From contig JAGXQU010000176.1 in assembly GCA_018335895.1 (NCBI GenBank), positions 1-39,533 on the forward strand: DNA of 39,533 nt, in the 5' to 3' direction. The notes beneath the pieces were generated by a model. That model was not told the DNA's origin. It ran no database searches and worked only from the letters and a program-made list of their open reading frames with translations. The position numbers and the translations under genes were made by a program. Numbering within the stretch: position 1 is the stretch's first letter; each line of letters starts with the position of its first letter. Below, one piece after another: positions 17,808-26,392 of this stretch. The stretch comes from Hyphomicrobiales bacterium. Lineage in GTDB: Bacteria; Pseudomonadota; Alphaproteobacteria; Rhizobiales; Xanthobacteraceae.

Positions 17808-19785
17808 CGGGGCATACCTTCGCGTCGCCGGGCAGGCGCTCCAGCACGCGCCAGCCGTTCTTGTCCGGGCGAGCACAATAGCGAAACTGCAAGGCCGTCA
17901 ATAGCCGTTCCTCGGCTCTCCGTGTGGCCGCAGGCGGCACTCCGAACGAGCCGTCGCTATCCCGCAGGATGAACTGCGGCTTGAGACGGTCGATCCTCGC
18001 AGCCAGAAGCGAAAGCTCGGCATTGGTTTTCGCGGACGCGGACAGGCTCGGCGCGGGCAGGGAAGGGCTGATGCCCGTCATTCGGCGCATCGCCAAACTC
18101 ACATCCGAAAAGTAAATCAGCGACCCCTGCGCCGCGATCGACTTCAGGGCTTCCGCCTTGGCGAGAAACTGTTTGCAGTAGATGTCCGGCTTATCTATCG
18201 CCATGCCGTCGGCGCAGCCATGACGCCAGCCGATTGCGAATCTCGATGGCTGCAGCGGGTCGGCAAGATAGCGCGCGTTGAACTTTGCGCTGATGGGAAC
18301 GACAAGGACTCCGGCAACCGCGACGGCAAGAAGGGTCCGCGTTTGATCCGCGATGGCCGGCGCGAGAAACAGCATGAACAGCGCTGCTGCCGTCCACGAA
18401 TTTTCGTCGAGCGGACGGCTGACGTAGTAAATCATGATCAGCAGGATCATGGCCGCAATCGCGGCATCGGTCGAAGCGGCGCGCGCACTTCTTTCGCCGA
18501 AGATCGATCGCAGCGCCTCTACGAAGACGTATCCCGCGCAGCACAGGATAACGAGGATATGCGGGCGGAAGTGTATTCTTGCGCCGTTGAAGCCACCCGC
18601 GACAGCAAAGATGGCGGCGAGCAGGTCGCCTGCTTGTGTGGGGAACGGAGCCTTTCCGAAAACCGCGGAATAGATCAGCACATATAGTAAGAGCACCACG
18701 ATGCCCGCGGCAGCCCCGGCCGCGAGCGCGCGGAGATAGCCGGTAAGCGTTTCGCCGCGCATGCGGACGAGCCACGCAAGCGCCATGCCGCCGGTGACGA
18801 CAATTCCGACCTCAAGATTGGTGAGGAGCGCGCATGCCGCGCAGAAGCCAAAGCAAAAGCTGAAGAATGTTGCGGAGGTTCGCTCGGTCCAGCACAGCAC
18901 GAGGACCGAGACCGGCAGGAACAGGAACCGCACCGCGGATTGCGTGGGCTTGATGACCGACTCTCCCGCCGTCGAGAGCCACGGCGCAATGCACAAGCTC
19001 ACGAGCAGCAGCGCCAGCAGCCTGCCGGATACCGGGCTTTCTCGGGTTCGCATCCATGCCGCGCCGAGGAATAGCAGATAGCCCGCGATCTGAACGACCT
19101 GTACGAGCCTCCACTGGTCGAGAATGGAAAGCGCGTGGCCGGATTTCGCGAACATGCCGACAATCGTTGGAAACAGGAGGCCATAGTAAGGATAAATATC
19201 CTTGAAGAATTCCTGTCCGTTTGCGAGCCGGTCACCCTGCGAGAAGAAGGGTTCGTAGTGCTCGTTCTGTCCAAGAAACTCCGCAATGGTCAGCACGGGC
19301 GAGCCCGCGATGCCCGGGATCAGCGAGAGCAGAGCAACCGCGGCAACGAAGAGAGCAAGGATTACCTTGTAGCCGCGCTGCGCGAGATAGGCCGCGAGCG
19401 CGACCAAGAGGATATAGAGGTGCCCTTCATGCAGTCTCGCAAGACTGGCGAGACACGAAGCCGCGAGAGCGAGGAGAACAATCCGCACGGCGAGCTTGTG
19501 CCGATGATCGTCTTCTGACGGGAATAGGTTTCTCAGAAGCGGAAGCAGCAACGCGCCTACGATAAGGGCGCCGAGAAAAACGTAATAGGCGTAGCGCTGC
19601 GGCAAGCTGTCGAAAGACGACACCTGATGTTCGGGCAAGAGCCAGGACAGGCGTTCCGGATCGGGCCGGACGATCGTCAGAAACGCAATGCCGAGCAGCA
19701 GAGCGGCTGCGACGACTGTTCCTGAGATGATGTCGAAGCGACCGAGAAGCCGGTGCGAATTCTGCACAAAATTTCGAACGGACAT
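17800..19785 (-). CDS. Large multi-spanning membrane protein, probable GT-C type glycosyltransferase
   Basis: A 661-residue protein with about 11-13 hydrophobic helices over residues 20-500 and a soluble C-terminal domain of about 150 residues with several cysteines ([23 protein letters not shown]), probably periplasmic. The segment [27 protein letters not shown] (about 185-210) resembles the G-X-P-hydrophobic-RD-X-YGPL loop common in bacterial GT-C-like enzymes, although the exact acidic catalytic motif is not certain. Such proteins use polyprenyl-phosphate sugars as donors outside the membrane, which would complete the ArnC-like and ArnE-like pair. It heads the operon with rmlB and rffA. 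I cannot name a specific family. Confidence 0.65.
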   Translation of the reverse strand: MSVRNFVQNSHRLLGRFDIISGTVVAAALLLGIAFLTIVRPDPERLSWLLPEHQVSSFDSLPQRYAYYVFLGALIVGALLLPLLRNLFPSEDDHRHKLAVRIVLLALAASCLASLARLHEGHLYILLVALAAYLAQRGYKVILALFVAAVALLSLIPGIAGSPVLTIAEFLGQNEHYEPFFSQGDRLANGQEFFKDIYPYYGLLFPTIVGMFAKSGHALSILDQWRLVQVVQIAGYLLFLGAAWMRTRESPVSGRLLALLLVSLCIAPWLSTAGESVIKPTQSAVRFLFLPVSVLVLCWTERTSATFFSFCFGFCAACALLTNLEVGIVVTGGMALAWLVRMRGETLTGYLRALAAGAAAGIVVLLLYVLIYSAVFGKAPFPTQAGDLLAAIFAVAGGFNGARIHFRPHILVILCCAGYVFVEALRSIFGERSARAASTDAAIAAMILLIMIYYVSRPLDENSWTAAALFMLFLAPAIADQTRTLLAVAVAGVLVVPISAKFNARYLADPLQPSRFAIGWRHGCADGMAIDKPDIYCKQFLAKAEALKSIAAQGSLIYFSDVSLAMRRMTGISPSLPAPSLSASAKTNAELSLLAARIDRLKPQFILRDSDGSFGVPPAATRRAEERLLTALQFRYCARPDKNGWRVLERLPGDAKVCPVE

Positions 19786-19900
19786 TTATTTATAATCGCA
19801 ATCGGTTACGGCCTGAAAGCAATATACCCGAAATCCCAGCCCTGCTAACTCGGCCGGCCGAAGCTGCGCGGCTTAAAGGCCGCGGACGATCGCAGGCGGC

Positions 19901-19990
19901 GGCCTCTGAACCTATGGAACGAAACCCCTTCCGGGTGGGATTCTTCCGCTTTCTTGACGCTGATTCACCCCGGCCATAGGTTCGCCGGCC
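19901..19990. repeat. Inverted repeat flanking the right end of the glycan island
   Basis: GAACCTATGG (19908-19917) is repeated inverted as CCATAGGTTC (19974-19983), 56 bases apart. Extending outward, the arms 19901-19917 and 19974-19990 match at 14 of 17 positions (GGCC ends conserved). The right arm overlaps the -10 of the candidate catIJF promoter. It could be an operator pair or a long-loop hairpin; with no transposase nearby, insertion-sequence ends are unlikely. Confidence 0.55.
19954..19982 (+). promoter_or_regulatory. Candidate promoter of the catI-catJ-pcaF operon
   Basis: TTGACG (19954-19959), a 17-base spacer and TAGGTT (19977-19982) form a fair sigma-70-type promoter about 65 bases before catI. 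The -10 lies inside the right arm of the inverted repeat at 19974-19983, so a protein bound there would block transcription. Confidence 0.5.
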
Positions 19991-20046
19991 TAAAAAAATC
20001 AATGCGGGAGCGGTCGTGCTCCGCAGGCAATCGGTGGAAACTTTCA

Positions 20047-20895
20047 ATGGCTGAATTTCTCTCGCTCGCGCAGGCGATCGAAGCGAACGTGAAGGATGGC
20101 GACGCGGTTGCCATGGAAGGCTTCACGCATCTCATTCCCTTTGCGGCGGGGCATGAAATCATCCGCCAGAAACGCAAACGCCTCTCGCTGATCCGCATGA
20201 CGCCGGATCTGATTTACGACCAGCTGATCGGCATGGGCTGCGCCGAGCGCATGACGTTTTCCTGGGGCGGCAATCCGGGCGTCGGCTCGCTGCACCGTTT
20301 CCGGGACGCCTACCAGAACGGCTGGCCGAACCAGATCGAGATCGTCGAGCATTCGCACGCCGCGATGGCGAACGCTTACGATGCTGCGGCGGCAGGGCTG
20401 CCATTCGCGGTATTCCGCGGCTACCGCGGAGCGGAACTCCCGCGCGTAAATCCGAGCATCAAAGAAGTTATTTGCCCTTACACCGGCGAGAAGCTTGCGA
20501 CAGTGCCTGCGGTAAAGCTTGATGTCGCGATCATCCACGCGCAAAAAGCGGACAGGAAGGGCAACGTGTTGCTCGAAGGGATCGTCGGCGTGCAGAAGGA
20601 AGCGGTGCTGGCTGCAAGGCGCTCGGTCGTCACGGTCGAAGAGATCGTGGACGAACTCAATCCACCGTCGCCGAATTCGGTCGTGCTGCCGAGCTGGACT
20701 GTGAAGGCGGTGGTGCAGGTGCCGGGCGGCGCCCACCCTTCCTACACCCACGGCTACTACAAGCGCGACAACGCCTTCTATAAAGCGTGGGATGAGATCG
20801 CGCGCGAGCGCGATACTTTCACCGCGTGGATGGATGAGAACGTGCTCCGGAAAGGCCCCGAAGTGTTCGCGGCACACGCGAAGAAGGTGGCCTGA
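20047..20895 (+). CDS. catI: 3-oxoadipate CoA-transferase, alpha subunit
   Basis: With CatJ, it transfers CoA from succinyl-CoA to 3-oxoadipate in the beta-ketoadipate pathway for aromatic compounds. The 282-residue protein has the family-I transferase features GDAVAMEGFTHLIPFAAGHEIIR, the SWGGNPGVGSLHRFR loop, and DVAIIHAQKADRKGNVLLEG. Length and sequence resemble Pseudomonas CatI (glutaconate CoA-transferase-like branch) rather than the shorter PcaI. The ATG at 20047 follows a possible GGTGGAAAC ribosome site. It is followed by a 2-base gap and catJ. Other acyl substrates (e.g. branched oxo acids) cannot be excluded. Confidence 0.86.
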   Translation: MAEFLSLAQAIEANVKDGDAVAMEGFTHLIPFAAGHEIIRQKRKRLSLIRMTPDLIYDQLIGMGCAERMTFSWGGNPGVGSLHRFRDAYQNGWPNQIEIVEHSHAAMANAYDAAAAGLPFAVFRGYRGAELPRVNPSIKEVICPYTGEKLATVPAVKLDVAIIHAQKADRKGNVLLEGIVGVQKEAVLAARRSVVTVEEIVDELNPPSPNSVVLPSWTVKAVVQVPGGAHPSYTHGYYKRDNAFYKAWDEIARERDTFTAWMDENVLRKGPEVFAAHAKKVA

Positions 20896-20897
20896 CC

Positions 20898-21674
20898 ATG
20901 AGCCAGACCTTCACGCCGAATGAAATGATGACCGTTGCCGCCGCGCGTGCGCTCACGAACGACGACGTCTGCTTCGTCGGCATCGGCGCGCCCTCGGCGG
21001 CCTGTAATCTCGCGCGCCACACGCACGCCCCCGGCATTGTCCTGATCTACGAATCCGGTACGCTGGAAACGCGGCCGAACGTGCTGCCGCTCTCCATCGG
21101 CGACGGCGAGCTTTGCGAAACCGCGCTCACGACCGTCTCGGTGCCGGAGATGTTCCGCTACTGGCTGCAGGGCGGGCGTATCACCACGGGTTTTCTCGGC
21201 GGCGCGCAGATCGACCGCTATGCCAATCTCAACACCACCGTTGTTGGCCCTTATGAGAAGCCGAGCGTACGGCTTCCGGGCGGCGGCGGCGCGCCGGAGA
21301 TCGCGACAAGCTGCGGCCAGATCTTCATCACCATGGCGCATTCCAAACGCGCCTTCGTGGAGAAGATCGACTTCTTCACGTCGCTCGGCCACGGCGAGGG
21401 CGGCGACAGCCGCAAGAAACTCGGCGTCACGACCAAAGGCCCGACCAAGGTCATCACCGATCTGTGCGTGATGGAGCCGGACGACAAGACGAAGGAACTC
21501 ACGGTCGTCTCGCTGCACCCTGGGGTCACCAAGGATCAGGTGATCGCCGCGACCGGCTGGCAGATCAAGTTTGCGCCTGATGCCGGCGAAACACCGCCGC
21601 CGAACGAAACCGAACTGAAAGTTCTGCGCGAATTGCATGCGCGTACCAAAGCCGCCCACGGCGGCAACGCCTGA
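20898..21674 (+). CDS. catJ: 3-oxoadipate CoA-transferase, beta subunit
   Basis: A 258-residue partner of CatI carrying the catalytic glutamate (Glu52 in [12 protein letters not shown], where family members form the gamma-glutamyl-CoA thioester). Further family segments are the [20 protein letters not shown] motif and [15 protein letters not shown]. Length matches CatJ of Pseudomonas. It sits between catI and the thiolase with spacings of 2 and 8 bases, so all three form one operon. Confidence 0.87.
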   Translation: MSQTFTPNEMMTVAAARALTNDDVCFVGIGAPSAACNLARHTHAPGIVLIYESGTLETRPNVLPLSIGDGELCETALTTVSVPEMFRYWLQGGRITTGFLGGAQIDRYANLNTTVVGPYEKPSVRLPGGGGAPEIATSCGQIFITMAHSKRAFVEKIDFFTSLGHGEGGDSRKKLGVTTKGPTKVITDLCVMEPDDKTKELTVVSLHPGVTKDQVIAATGWQIKFAPDAGETPPPNETELKVLRELHARTKAAHGGNA

Positions 21675-21682
21675 AGGAGCGA

Positions 21683-22900
21683 ATGATGGCTGAACTGCGC
21701 GACGCTTATATCTGCGATTTCGTTCGCACCCCGATCGGCCGCTTCGGCGGCGCGCTTGCCAAGGTGCGTCCGGACGATCTCGCGGCGCATGTCATCAAGG
21801 CATTGATCGCGCGCAACCCGTCGCTGGACAAGAACAAGATCGAGGATGTGTTCTTCGGTTGCGCCAATCAGGCCGGCGAGGACAACCGCAACATCGCGCG
21901 CATGGGCCTTCTGCTCGCGGGGCTGCCGGTCGGCATCCCCGGCAATACGATCAATCGGCTTTGCGCCTCCGGTCTCGACGCGGTCGGCACCGCCGCGCGC
22001 GCGATCAAGACCGGAGAGATTTCGCTTGCGATCGCAGGCGGTGCGGAATCGATGTCGCGTGCGCCCTTCGTCATGGGCAAGGCGACCGAAGCATTTTCGC
22101 GCAACGCCGAAATCTACGACACCACCATCGGCTGGCGTTTCATCAATCCGTTGATGAAGGCGCAGTATGGCGTCGATTCGATGCCGGAGACCGGCGAGAA
22201 CGTCGCCGAGGAATATCAGGTGAAGCGCGAAGATCAGGACAAGTTCGCGCTCCGTTCGCAGCAGCGCGCGGTCGCCGCCCAGCAGCGCGGCTATTTCGGC
22301 GGTGAAATCGTGCCGGTCGAAGTGCCGGGCGGGAAAGCGGGTCCGGTGAAGGTGGACAAGGACGAGCATCCTCGCGGTGACACCACGCTTGAAGGTCTCG
22401 CAAAGCTGAAAACGCCGTTCCGCAATCCGGGCACGGTGACGGCCGGGAACGCATCGGGCGTGAACGACGGCGCTGCCGCGCTCATCATCGCCTCCGAGGA
22501 AGCGGCGAAGGCGAACGGCCTCAAGCCGCGCGCGCGCATTCTCGGCATGGCGTCTGCGGGCGTTCCGCCGCGCGTCATGGGTATCGGCCCGGTGCCGGCG
22601 GTCGAAAAGCTCGCCGCGCGTCTCGGCATTCCGGCGAGCAAGTTCGATGTGATTGAACTCAACGAAGCCTTCGCGAGCCAGGCGCTCGCCTGCATGCGTC
22701 AGTTCGGCGTCGCCGACGACGCGGCGCATGTGAACCCGAATGGTGGCGCGATCGCGCTCGGCCATCCGCTCGGGATGTCGGGTGCCCGGATCGCGGGTAC
22801 CGCGATGCGCGCACTGGAAGAGTCCGGCGGCAAATACGGCCTCGCCACGATGTGTGTGGGCGTGGGGCAGGGTGTCGCGCTCGCGATCGAACGGGTCTGA
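21683..22900 (+). CDS. pcaF: 3-oxoadipyl-CoA thiolase
   Basis: Cleaves 3-oxoadipyl-CoA with CoA into succinyl-CoA and acetyl-CoA, the last step of the beta-ketoadipate pathway. The 405-residue thiolase has nucleophile Cys94 ([10 protein letters not shown]), the NEAFA motif, His361 in [16 protein letters not shown], and Cys391 in CVGVGQG. The match to PcaF/CatF/PaaJ is stronger than to acetoacetyl-CoA thiolases (long middle loop with the WRFINP motif). A GAAGGAG ribosome site is 5-6 bases ahead. The gene order catI-catJ-catF fits its role; it could also serve phenylacetate degradation. Confidence 0.92.
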   Translation: MMAELRDAYICDFVRTPIGRFGGALAKVRPDDLAAHVIKALIARNPSLDKNKIEDVFFGCANQAGEDNRNIARMGLLLAGLPVGIPGNTINRLCASGLDAVGTAARAIKTGEISLAIAGGAESMSRAPFVMGKATEAFSRNAEIYDTTIGWRFINPLMKAQYGVDSMPETGENVAEEYQVKREDQDKFALRSQQRAVAAQQRGYFGGEIVPVEVPGGKAGPVKVDKDEHPRGDTTLEGLAKLKTPFRNPGTVTAGNASGVNDGAAALIIASEEAAKANGLKPRARILGMASAGVPPRVMGIGPVPAVEKLAARLGIPASKFDVIELNEAFASQALACMRQFGVADDAAHVNPNGGAIALGHPLGMSGARIAGTAMRALEESGGKYGLATMCVGVGQGVALAIERV

Positions 22901-22973
22901 ACGCCGCGCTGCGCTCTCGTCACCGTTGCCGCCGATCCTGTAGTCTGCAACCGCAGGACGGATTCGCACGGGC

Positions 22974-24449
22974 ATGAAGGAATTCGACGTCGCGATCATC
23001 GGCGGCGGCATCAATGGCTGCGGAATCGCGCGCGATGCCGCGGGCCGCGGGCTCTCCGTGCTGCTCGTCGAGCAAGGCGATCTCGCTTCGGGGACGTCGT
23101 CTTACAGTTCCAAGCTCATTCACGGCGGCATCCGTTATCTCGAAAACTATGACTTCAGTCTCGTGCGCGAGTCGCTGCGCGAGCGCGAACGTTTGCTCAA
23201 GAACGCGCCGCATCTGGTGCGGCCAATGCGCTTCGTCATTCCGCATGTCGCTTCCATGCGTCCCGCATGGATGATGAAAATCGGCATCCGCCTTTACGAT
23301 GTTCTCGCGGGCCGCTCCGTGTTGCCGCGCTCGCGCGTACTCGATCTTGCCGGCGATCCTGCGGGCGCGCCCTTGCGCCTGACTTCCGGCATCGGTTTTG
23401 AGTATTCCGATTGCATTACGGACGACGCCCGGCTTGTGATCGCAAACGCGATCGATGCGCGCGAGCGCGGCGCCGACATCCGCCCGCGCACGCGGCTCGT
23501 TTCCGCGCGCCGCATCGGTAAGCGTTGGCAACTCGAAATCGAAGCAGGCGGGAGCCGCGAAACGCTGTTTGCCCGCGCGCTCGTCAATGCCACGGGTCCC
23601 TGGGCTGCGAATGTGATCGATACGCTGATCGGCGGCGCGGCGCCCGTCAAACTGCGGCTTGTGAAGGGAAGTCACGTCGTCTATCCGCGGCTTTACCCGG
23701 ATGACCGCGCTTATGTCTTGCAGAGCGACGATCGCCGCATCGTCTTCGTGGTTCCGTTCGGCGATCAATACACGCTGATCGGCACGACGGATGTGGAAAT
23801 CTCCGGCGATCCGGGCAAGGCTTCGGCAAGCGCGGAAGAAATTCAATATCTCTGCCGGCTTGCGGGCCAGTTCTTCAAGACGAAGATCGAGCCATCGCGC
23901 GTGGTCTGGACCTTCGCTGGCGTCCGCCCTCTGATCGACAGCGAAGGCTCTGCTTCGCGCGCGACAAGGGAGTATCAGATTGTGTCCGACGGCGGGGACG
24001 ACAGCGCACCTTTGCTGTCGCTGATCGGCGGCAAGCTCACGGCGTTCCGTTCCATGAGCGAGGATGTTGTGAACAGGCTGGGGCGGTGGTTTGCGATGCG
24101 CCCGGCCTGGACGGCAAACGAACCGCTTCCCGGCGGCGATCTCGGCGCACGCGGTATCGAGGGGCTGCTTTCCGATATCAAAATTCGGCACTCCTATCTG
24201 CCGGATCCAATGCTGCGGCGTATTGCAGCCGCCTACGGCAGCCGGGCCATGAATATGCTCGGGGATGCAAGGAAACTTGATGACCTCGGGCCACGTCTCG
24301 CCGGAGATCTTCACGCCCGGGAAATCGAATACCTGCGGAAATACGAATGGGCTGTTGCGCCGGACGATGTTCTGTTTCGCCGCACCAAGTTGGGCGTTGG
24401 TGCAGGCACCGCTGAAATCGAAGCCGTCAAAGCGGCCTTTGCGGGCTGA
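22974..24449 (+). CDS. glpD: Glycerol-3-phosphate dehydrogenase (FAD, aerobic)
   Basis: GlpD oxidises sn-glycerol 3-phosphate to dihydroxyacetone phosphate at the inner membrane, passing electrons to quinone. The 491-residue protein opens with the FAD-binding VAIIGGGINGCGIARDAAGRG followed by LVEQGDLASGTSSYSSKLIHGG and RYLENYDFSLVRE. Further matches are VNATGPWAANV, the VPFGDQYTLIGTTD segment and WTFAGVRPL. The C-terminal domain ends in RRTKLG as in GlpD. No glpF, glpK or glpR is nearby, so it is not in a glp operon here. Start ATG 22974 fits the family N-terminus. Confidence 0.95.
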   Translation: MKEFDVAIIGGGINGCGIARDAAGRGLSVLLVEQGDLASGTSSYSSKLIHGGIRYLENYDFSLVRESLRERERLLKNAPHLVRPMRFVIPHVASMRPAWMMKIGIRLYDVLAGRSVLPRSRVLDLAGDPAGAPLRLTSGIGFEYSDCITDDARLVIANAIDARERGADIRPRTRLVSARRIGKRWQLEIEAGGSRETLFARALVNATGPWAANVIDTLIGGAAPVKLRLVKGSHVVYPRLYPDDRAYVLQSDDRRIVFVVPFGDQYTLIGTTDVEISGDPGKASASAEEIQYLCRLAGQFFKTKIEPSRVVWTFAGVRPLIDSEGSASRATREYQIVSDGGDDSAPLLSLIGGKLTAFRSMSEDVVNRLGRWFAMRPAWTANEPLPGGDLGARGIEGLLSDIKIRHSYLPDPMLRRIAAAYGSRAMNMLGDARKLDDLGPRLAGDLHAREIEYLRKYEWAVAPDDVLFRRTKLGVGAGTAEIEAVKAAFAG

Positions 24450-24750
24450 GTCTTGCGGGCGCATCGATCCGCGCTCACCGGCTGCGCGCCTGCGCGCATT
24501 GACTTTCAGGTCTTTGGTCCTACCTTTGCCGTCATGACGATCCTGTTACGGCGCAATCGCAAGATTTTCCGCGCGGGCCAGCTGCAAGCGGGCACGTAAC
24601 CCGGATGGCTGCGTGCCGTCCGGGATCGCAGCCGTATTCCTAAAATCCAGAACAATTTTTTTCGCGGGGAGGCCGTTCGCCTCGCCGCATTCGCGCAAAG
24701 CCGTATCCTCGCAAAGCGGGAGCGTCTCCGCGCGGGAAAGCGAAAACAAA
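24450..24750. other. Intergenic region between glpD and rnk
   Basis: About 300 bases without a credible gene. It contains one imperfect hairpin, CCCGGATGG-CTGCGTG-CCGTCCGGG (24600-24624, one G-T pair), not followed by a T-tract. An in-frame upstream extension of rnk exists but has no family match. No promoter pair is convincing. Confidence 0.5.
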
Positions 24751-25152
24751 ATGGCCCGCTACTTCAACATCGACCTGCCGCCGATCGCGATTTCGCGCCG
24801 CGACGTCGAGCGTCTTTCGCGGCTTGCGGATATCGCAGGCGAGAAATTCCCTTCGGCTTCTGAATTTCTTGCCCGCGAGATCGAGCGGGCCCACGTCATC
24901 GAGGATTTCGAAACCTTGCCCGGACTCGTGGGCATGGGCTCGGAAGTCGAGTTTCGCGATGACATCACCGGCCAGATCCGGCGCGTGAAGCTCGTCTATC
25001 CGGAGGACGCCGGAAAGAACCCCGCTTCCGTGAGCGTGCTGACCCCGGCCGGAGCCGCGCTGATCGGTCTCTCCGTCAGTCAGTCGATCGAGTTCCGGAC
25101 GCCCTCCGGCGGCTGGCGCTCGCTGACGGTGCTGTCGGTGCGGAACGGCTGA
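24751..25152 (+). CDS. rnk: Rnk-like nucleoside diphosphate kinase regulator (GreA/GreB C-terminal domain)
   Basis: A 133-residue protein. Its C-terminal half (MGSEVEFRDDITGQIRRVKLVYPEDAG...VSVLTPAGAALIGLSVSQSIEF) is the GreA/GreB C-terminal fold, while the N-terminal half is a short helical region rather than the long coiled coil of GreA, the architecture of Rnk. Rnk binds RNA polymerase without GreA-type cleavage activity and influences nucleoside diphosphate kinase levels in other bacteria. ATG 24751 is adopted because the upstream extension is unmatched. The stop codon lies in the loop of a strong hairpin. Confidence 0.85.
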   Translation: MARYFNIDLPPIAISRRDVERLSRLADIAGEKFPSASEFLAREIERAHVIEDFETLPGLVGMGSEVEFRDDITGQIRRVKLVYPEDAGKNPASVSVLTPAGAALIGLSVSQSIEFRTPSGGWRSLTVLSVRNG

Positions 25153-25161
25153 TCGTTCCGC
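25140..25161 (+). terminator. Hairpin spanning the rnk stop codon
   Basis: GCGGAACG-GCTGAT-CGTTCCGC: a perfect 8-base stem with a 6-base loop that contains the TGA stop. No run of T follows, so it is either an unusual intrinsic terminator or an mRNA-end stabiliser before the transporter operon. Confidence 0.45.
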
Positions 25162-25223
25162 TTCAGTTGTGAACGGCTTGTTTCCCCGTTAAGCAGAAGC
25201 GAGGCCACTCGACCGGCACGATC

Positions 25224-26390
25224 ATGGAAATGGCAGCGAGCAAGACGCAGAAGCCGCAAAGCGTGCGGCGCAAATTCGAGCCCTGGGCGGATCCGGCGGC
25301 AGAGCCGCTGATTCGATTCGAGAACGTCGTGAAGCGCTACGGCGACGTGGTCGCAATCGATGGCGTATCGCTCGACATCTATGAGCGCGAGTTCTTCGCC
25401 CTGCTCGGACCTTCCGGCTGCGGCAAGACCACGCTGATGCGCATGCTCGCGGGCTTCGAGGAGGCGAGCGAAGGCAAAGTCGTGCTTGCCGGCAGCGATC
25501 TTTCGGGCGTGCCGCCCTATCGCCGCCCGGTCAACATGATGTTTCAGTCCTACGCGCTATTCCCGCACATGTCGGTCGCGGACAATATCGCTTTCGGCCT
25601 GAAGCAGGAGCGCATGCCGAGGGACGAGATCGCCGCGCGCGTCGACGAAATGCTGAAGCTGGTGAACCTGCGCGGCTTCGAAAAGCGAAAGCCGCACCAG
25701 CTTTCCGGCGGGCAGCGCCAGCGCGTGGCGCTCGCCCGTTCGCTCGCCAAGCGGCCGAAGGTGCTGCTCCTCGACGAGCCGATGGCGGCGCTCGACAAAA
25801 AGCTGCGCGAGCAGACGCAGTTCGAGCTGATGGACTTGCAGCAACGCATCGGCACCACCTTCATCATCGTGACCCACGATCAGGAAGAGGCGATGACGGT
25901 CGCCGACCGCATCGCCGTGATGGATCACGGCAAGCTTATACAGGTGGCGACGCCCGCCGAAATCTACGAGCAGCCGAACAGCCGCTACGTCGCGGAGTTC
26001 GTCGGCGACGTCAACATCATCGAAGCGGCGGTAACGCGCGTAACGACGTCCGACACCACGCTGCAAGCGGATATGCTGGACGCCGAACTTCGACTCACGC
26101 AACGCACCGATGCAAAGACCGGCGACCGCGTCGCGGTCGCGCTCAGGCCCGAGAAGATACGCATCGCCAAGGAGCCGCTCTCGGAAGTGCATGCGAATTG
26201 CGCGCAGGGTGTCGTTTACGACATCGCCTATCTGGGCGATCTTTCGATCTATCACGTGCATCTCGACAACGGCTTCGTGCTGAAGGCCGCGAAGACGAAT
26301 CTTTCACGCCAGATCGAGCCGCCGATCGATTGGGACGACCGCGTCAATCTCTCGTGGACGCCGGATGCCGGCGTGCTCCTGAAGAGCTGA
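25224..26390 (+). CDS. potG: Polyamine-type ABC transporter ATP-binding protein
   Basis: The energy subunit of a putrescine/spermidine-type importer. The 388-residue protein has Walker A GPSGCGKTT (62-70), Q-loop FQSYALFPHMSV, signature LSGGQRQRVALARSLA, Walker B LLLDEPMAALD and switch His in IIVTHDQEEA, then a C-terminal TOBE regulatory domain (about 290-385). The first 28 residues precede the nucleotide-binding domain, as in PotG. It begins the potG-H-I run. The usual periplasmic binding protein gene (potF) is absent in the window, so either the binding protein is encoded elsewhere or the substrate is different. Confidence 0.92.
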   Translation: MEMAASKTQKPQSVRRKFEPWADPAAEPLIRFENVVKRYGDVVAIDGVSLDIYEREFFALLGPSGCGKTTLMRMLAGFEEASEGKVVLAGSDLSGVPPYRRPVNMMFQSYALFPHMSVADNIAFGLKQERMPRDEIAARVDEMLKLVNLRGFEKRKPHQLSGGQRQRVALARSLAKRPKVLLLDEPMAALDKKLREQTQFELMDLQQRIGTTFIIVTHDQEEAMTVADRIAVMDHGKLIQVATPAEIYEQPNSRYVAEFVGDVNIIEAAVTRVTTSDTTLQADMLDAELRLTQRTDAKTGDRVAVALRPEKIRIAKEPLSEVHANCAQGVVYDIAYLGDLSIYHVHLDNGFVLKAAKTNLSRQIEPPIDWDDRVNLSWTPDAGVLLKS

Positions 26391-26392
26391 AG

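Noticed and set aside
19901-19990. Insertion-sequence terminal repeats
   Set aside because: The arms enclose only 56 bases, there is no transposase and no target-site duplication could be seen.
7577-20046. Integrative element with attachment sites at tRNA-Phe
   Set aside because: No integrase gene, and no copy of the tRNA 3' end (GGTTCGATTCC) was found at the far side of the island.
21536-24464. Two antisense frames of about 500 codons over pcaF and glpD
   Set aside because: Arg/His/Ala-rich translations complementary to clear enzymes; no ribosome site or motif.
24546-24749. Small minus-strand gene between glpD and rnk
   Set aside because: A 67-codon frame without ribosome site, family match or domain, overlapping the rnk leader.
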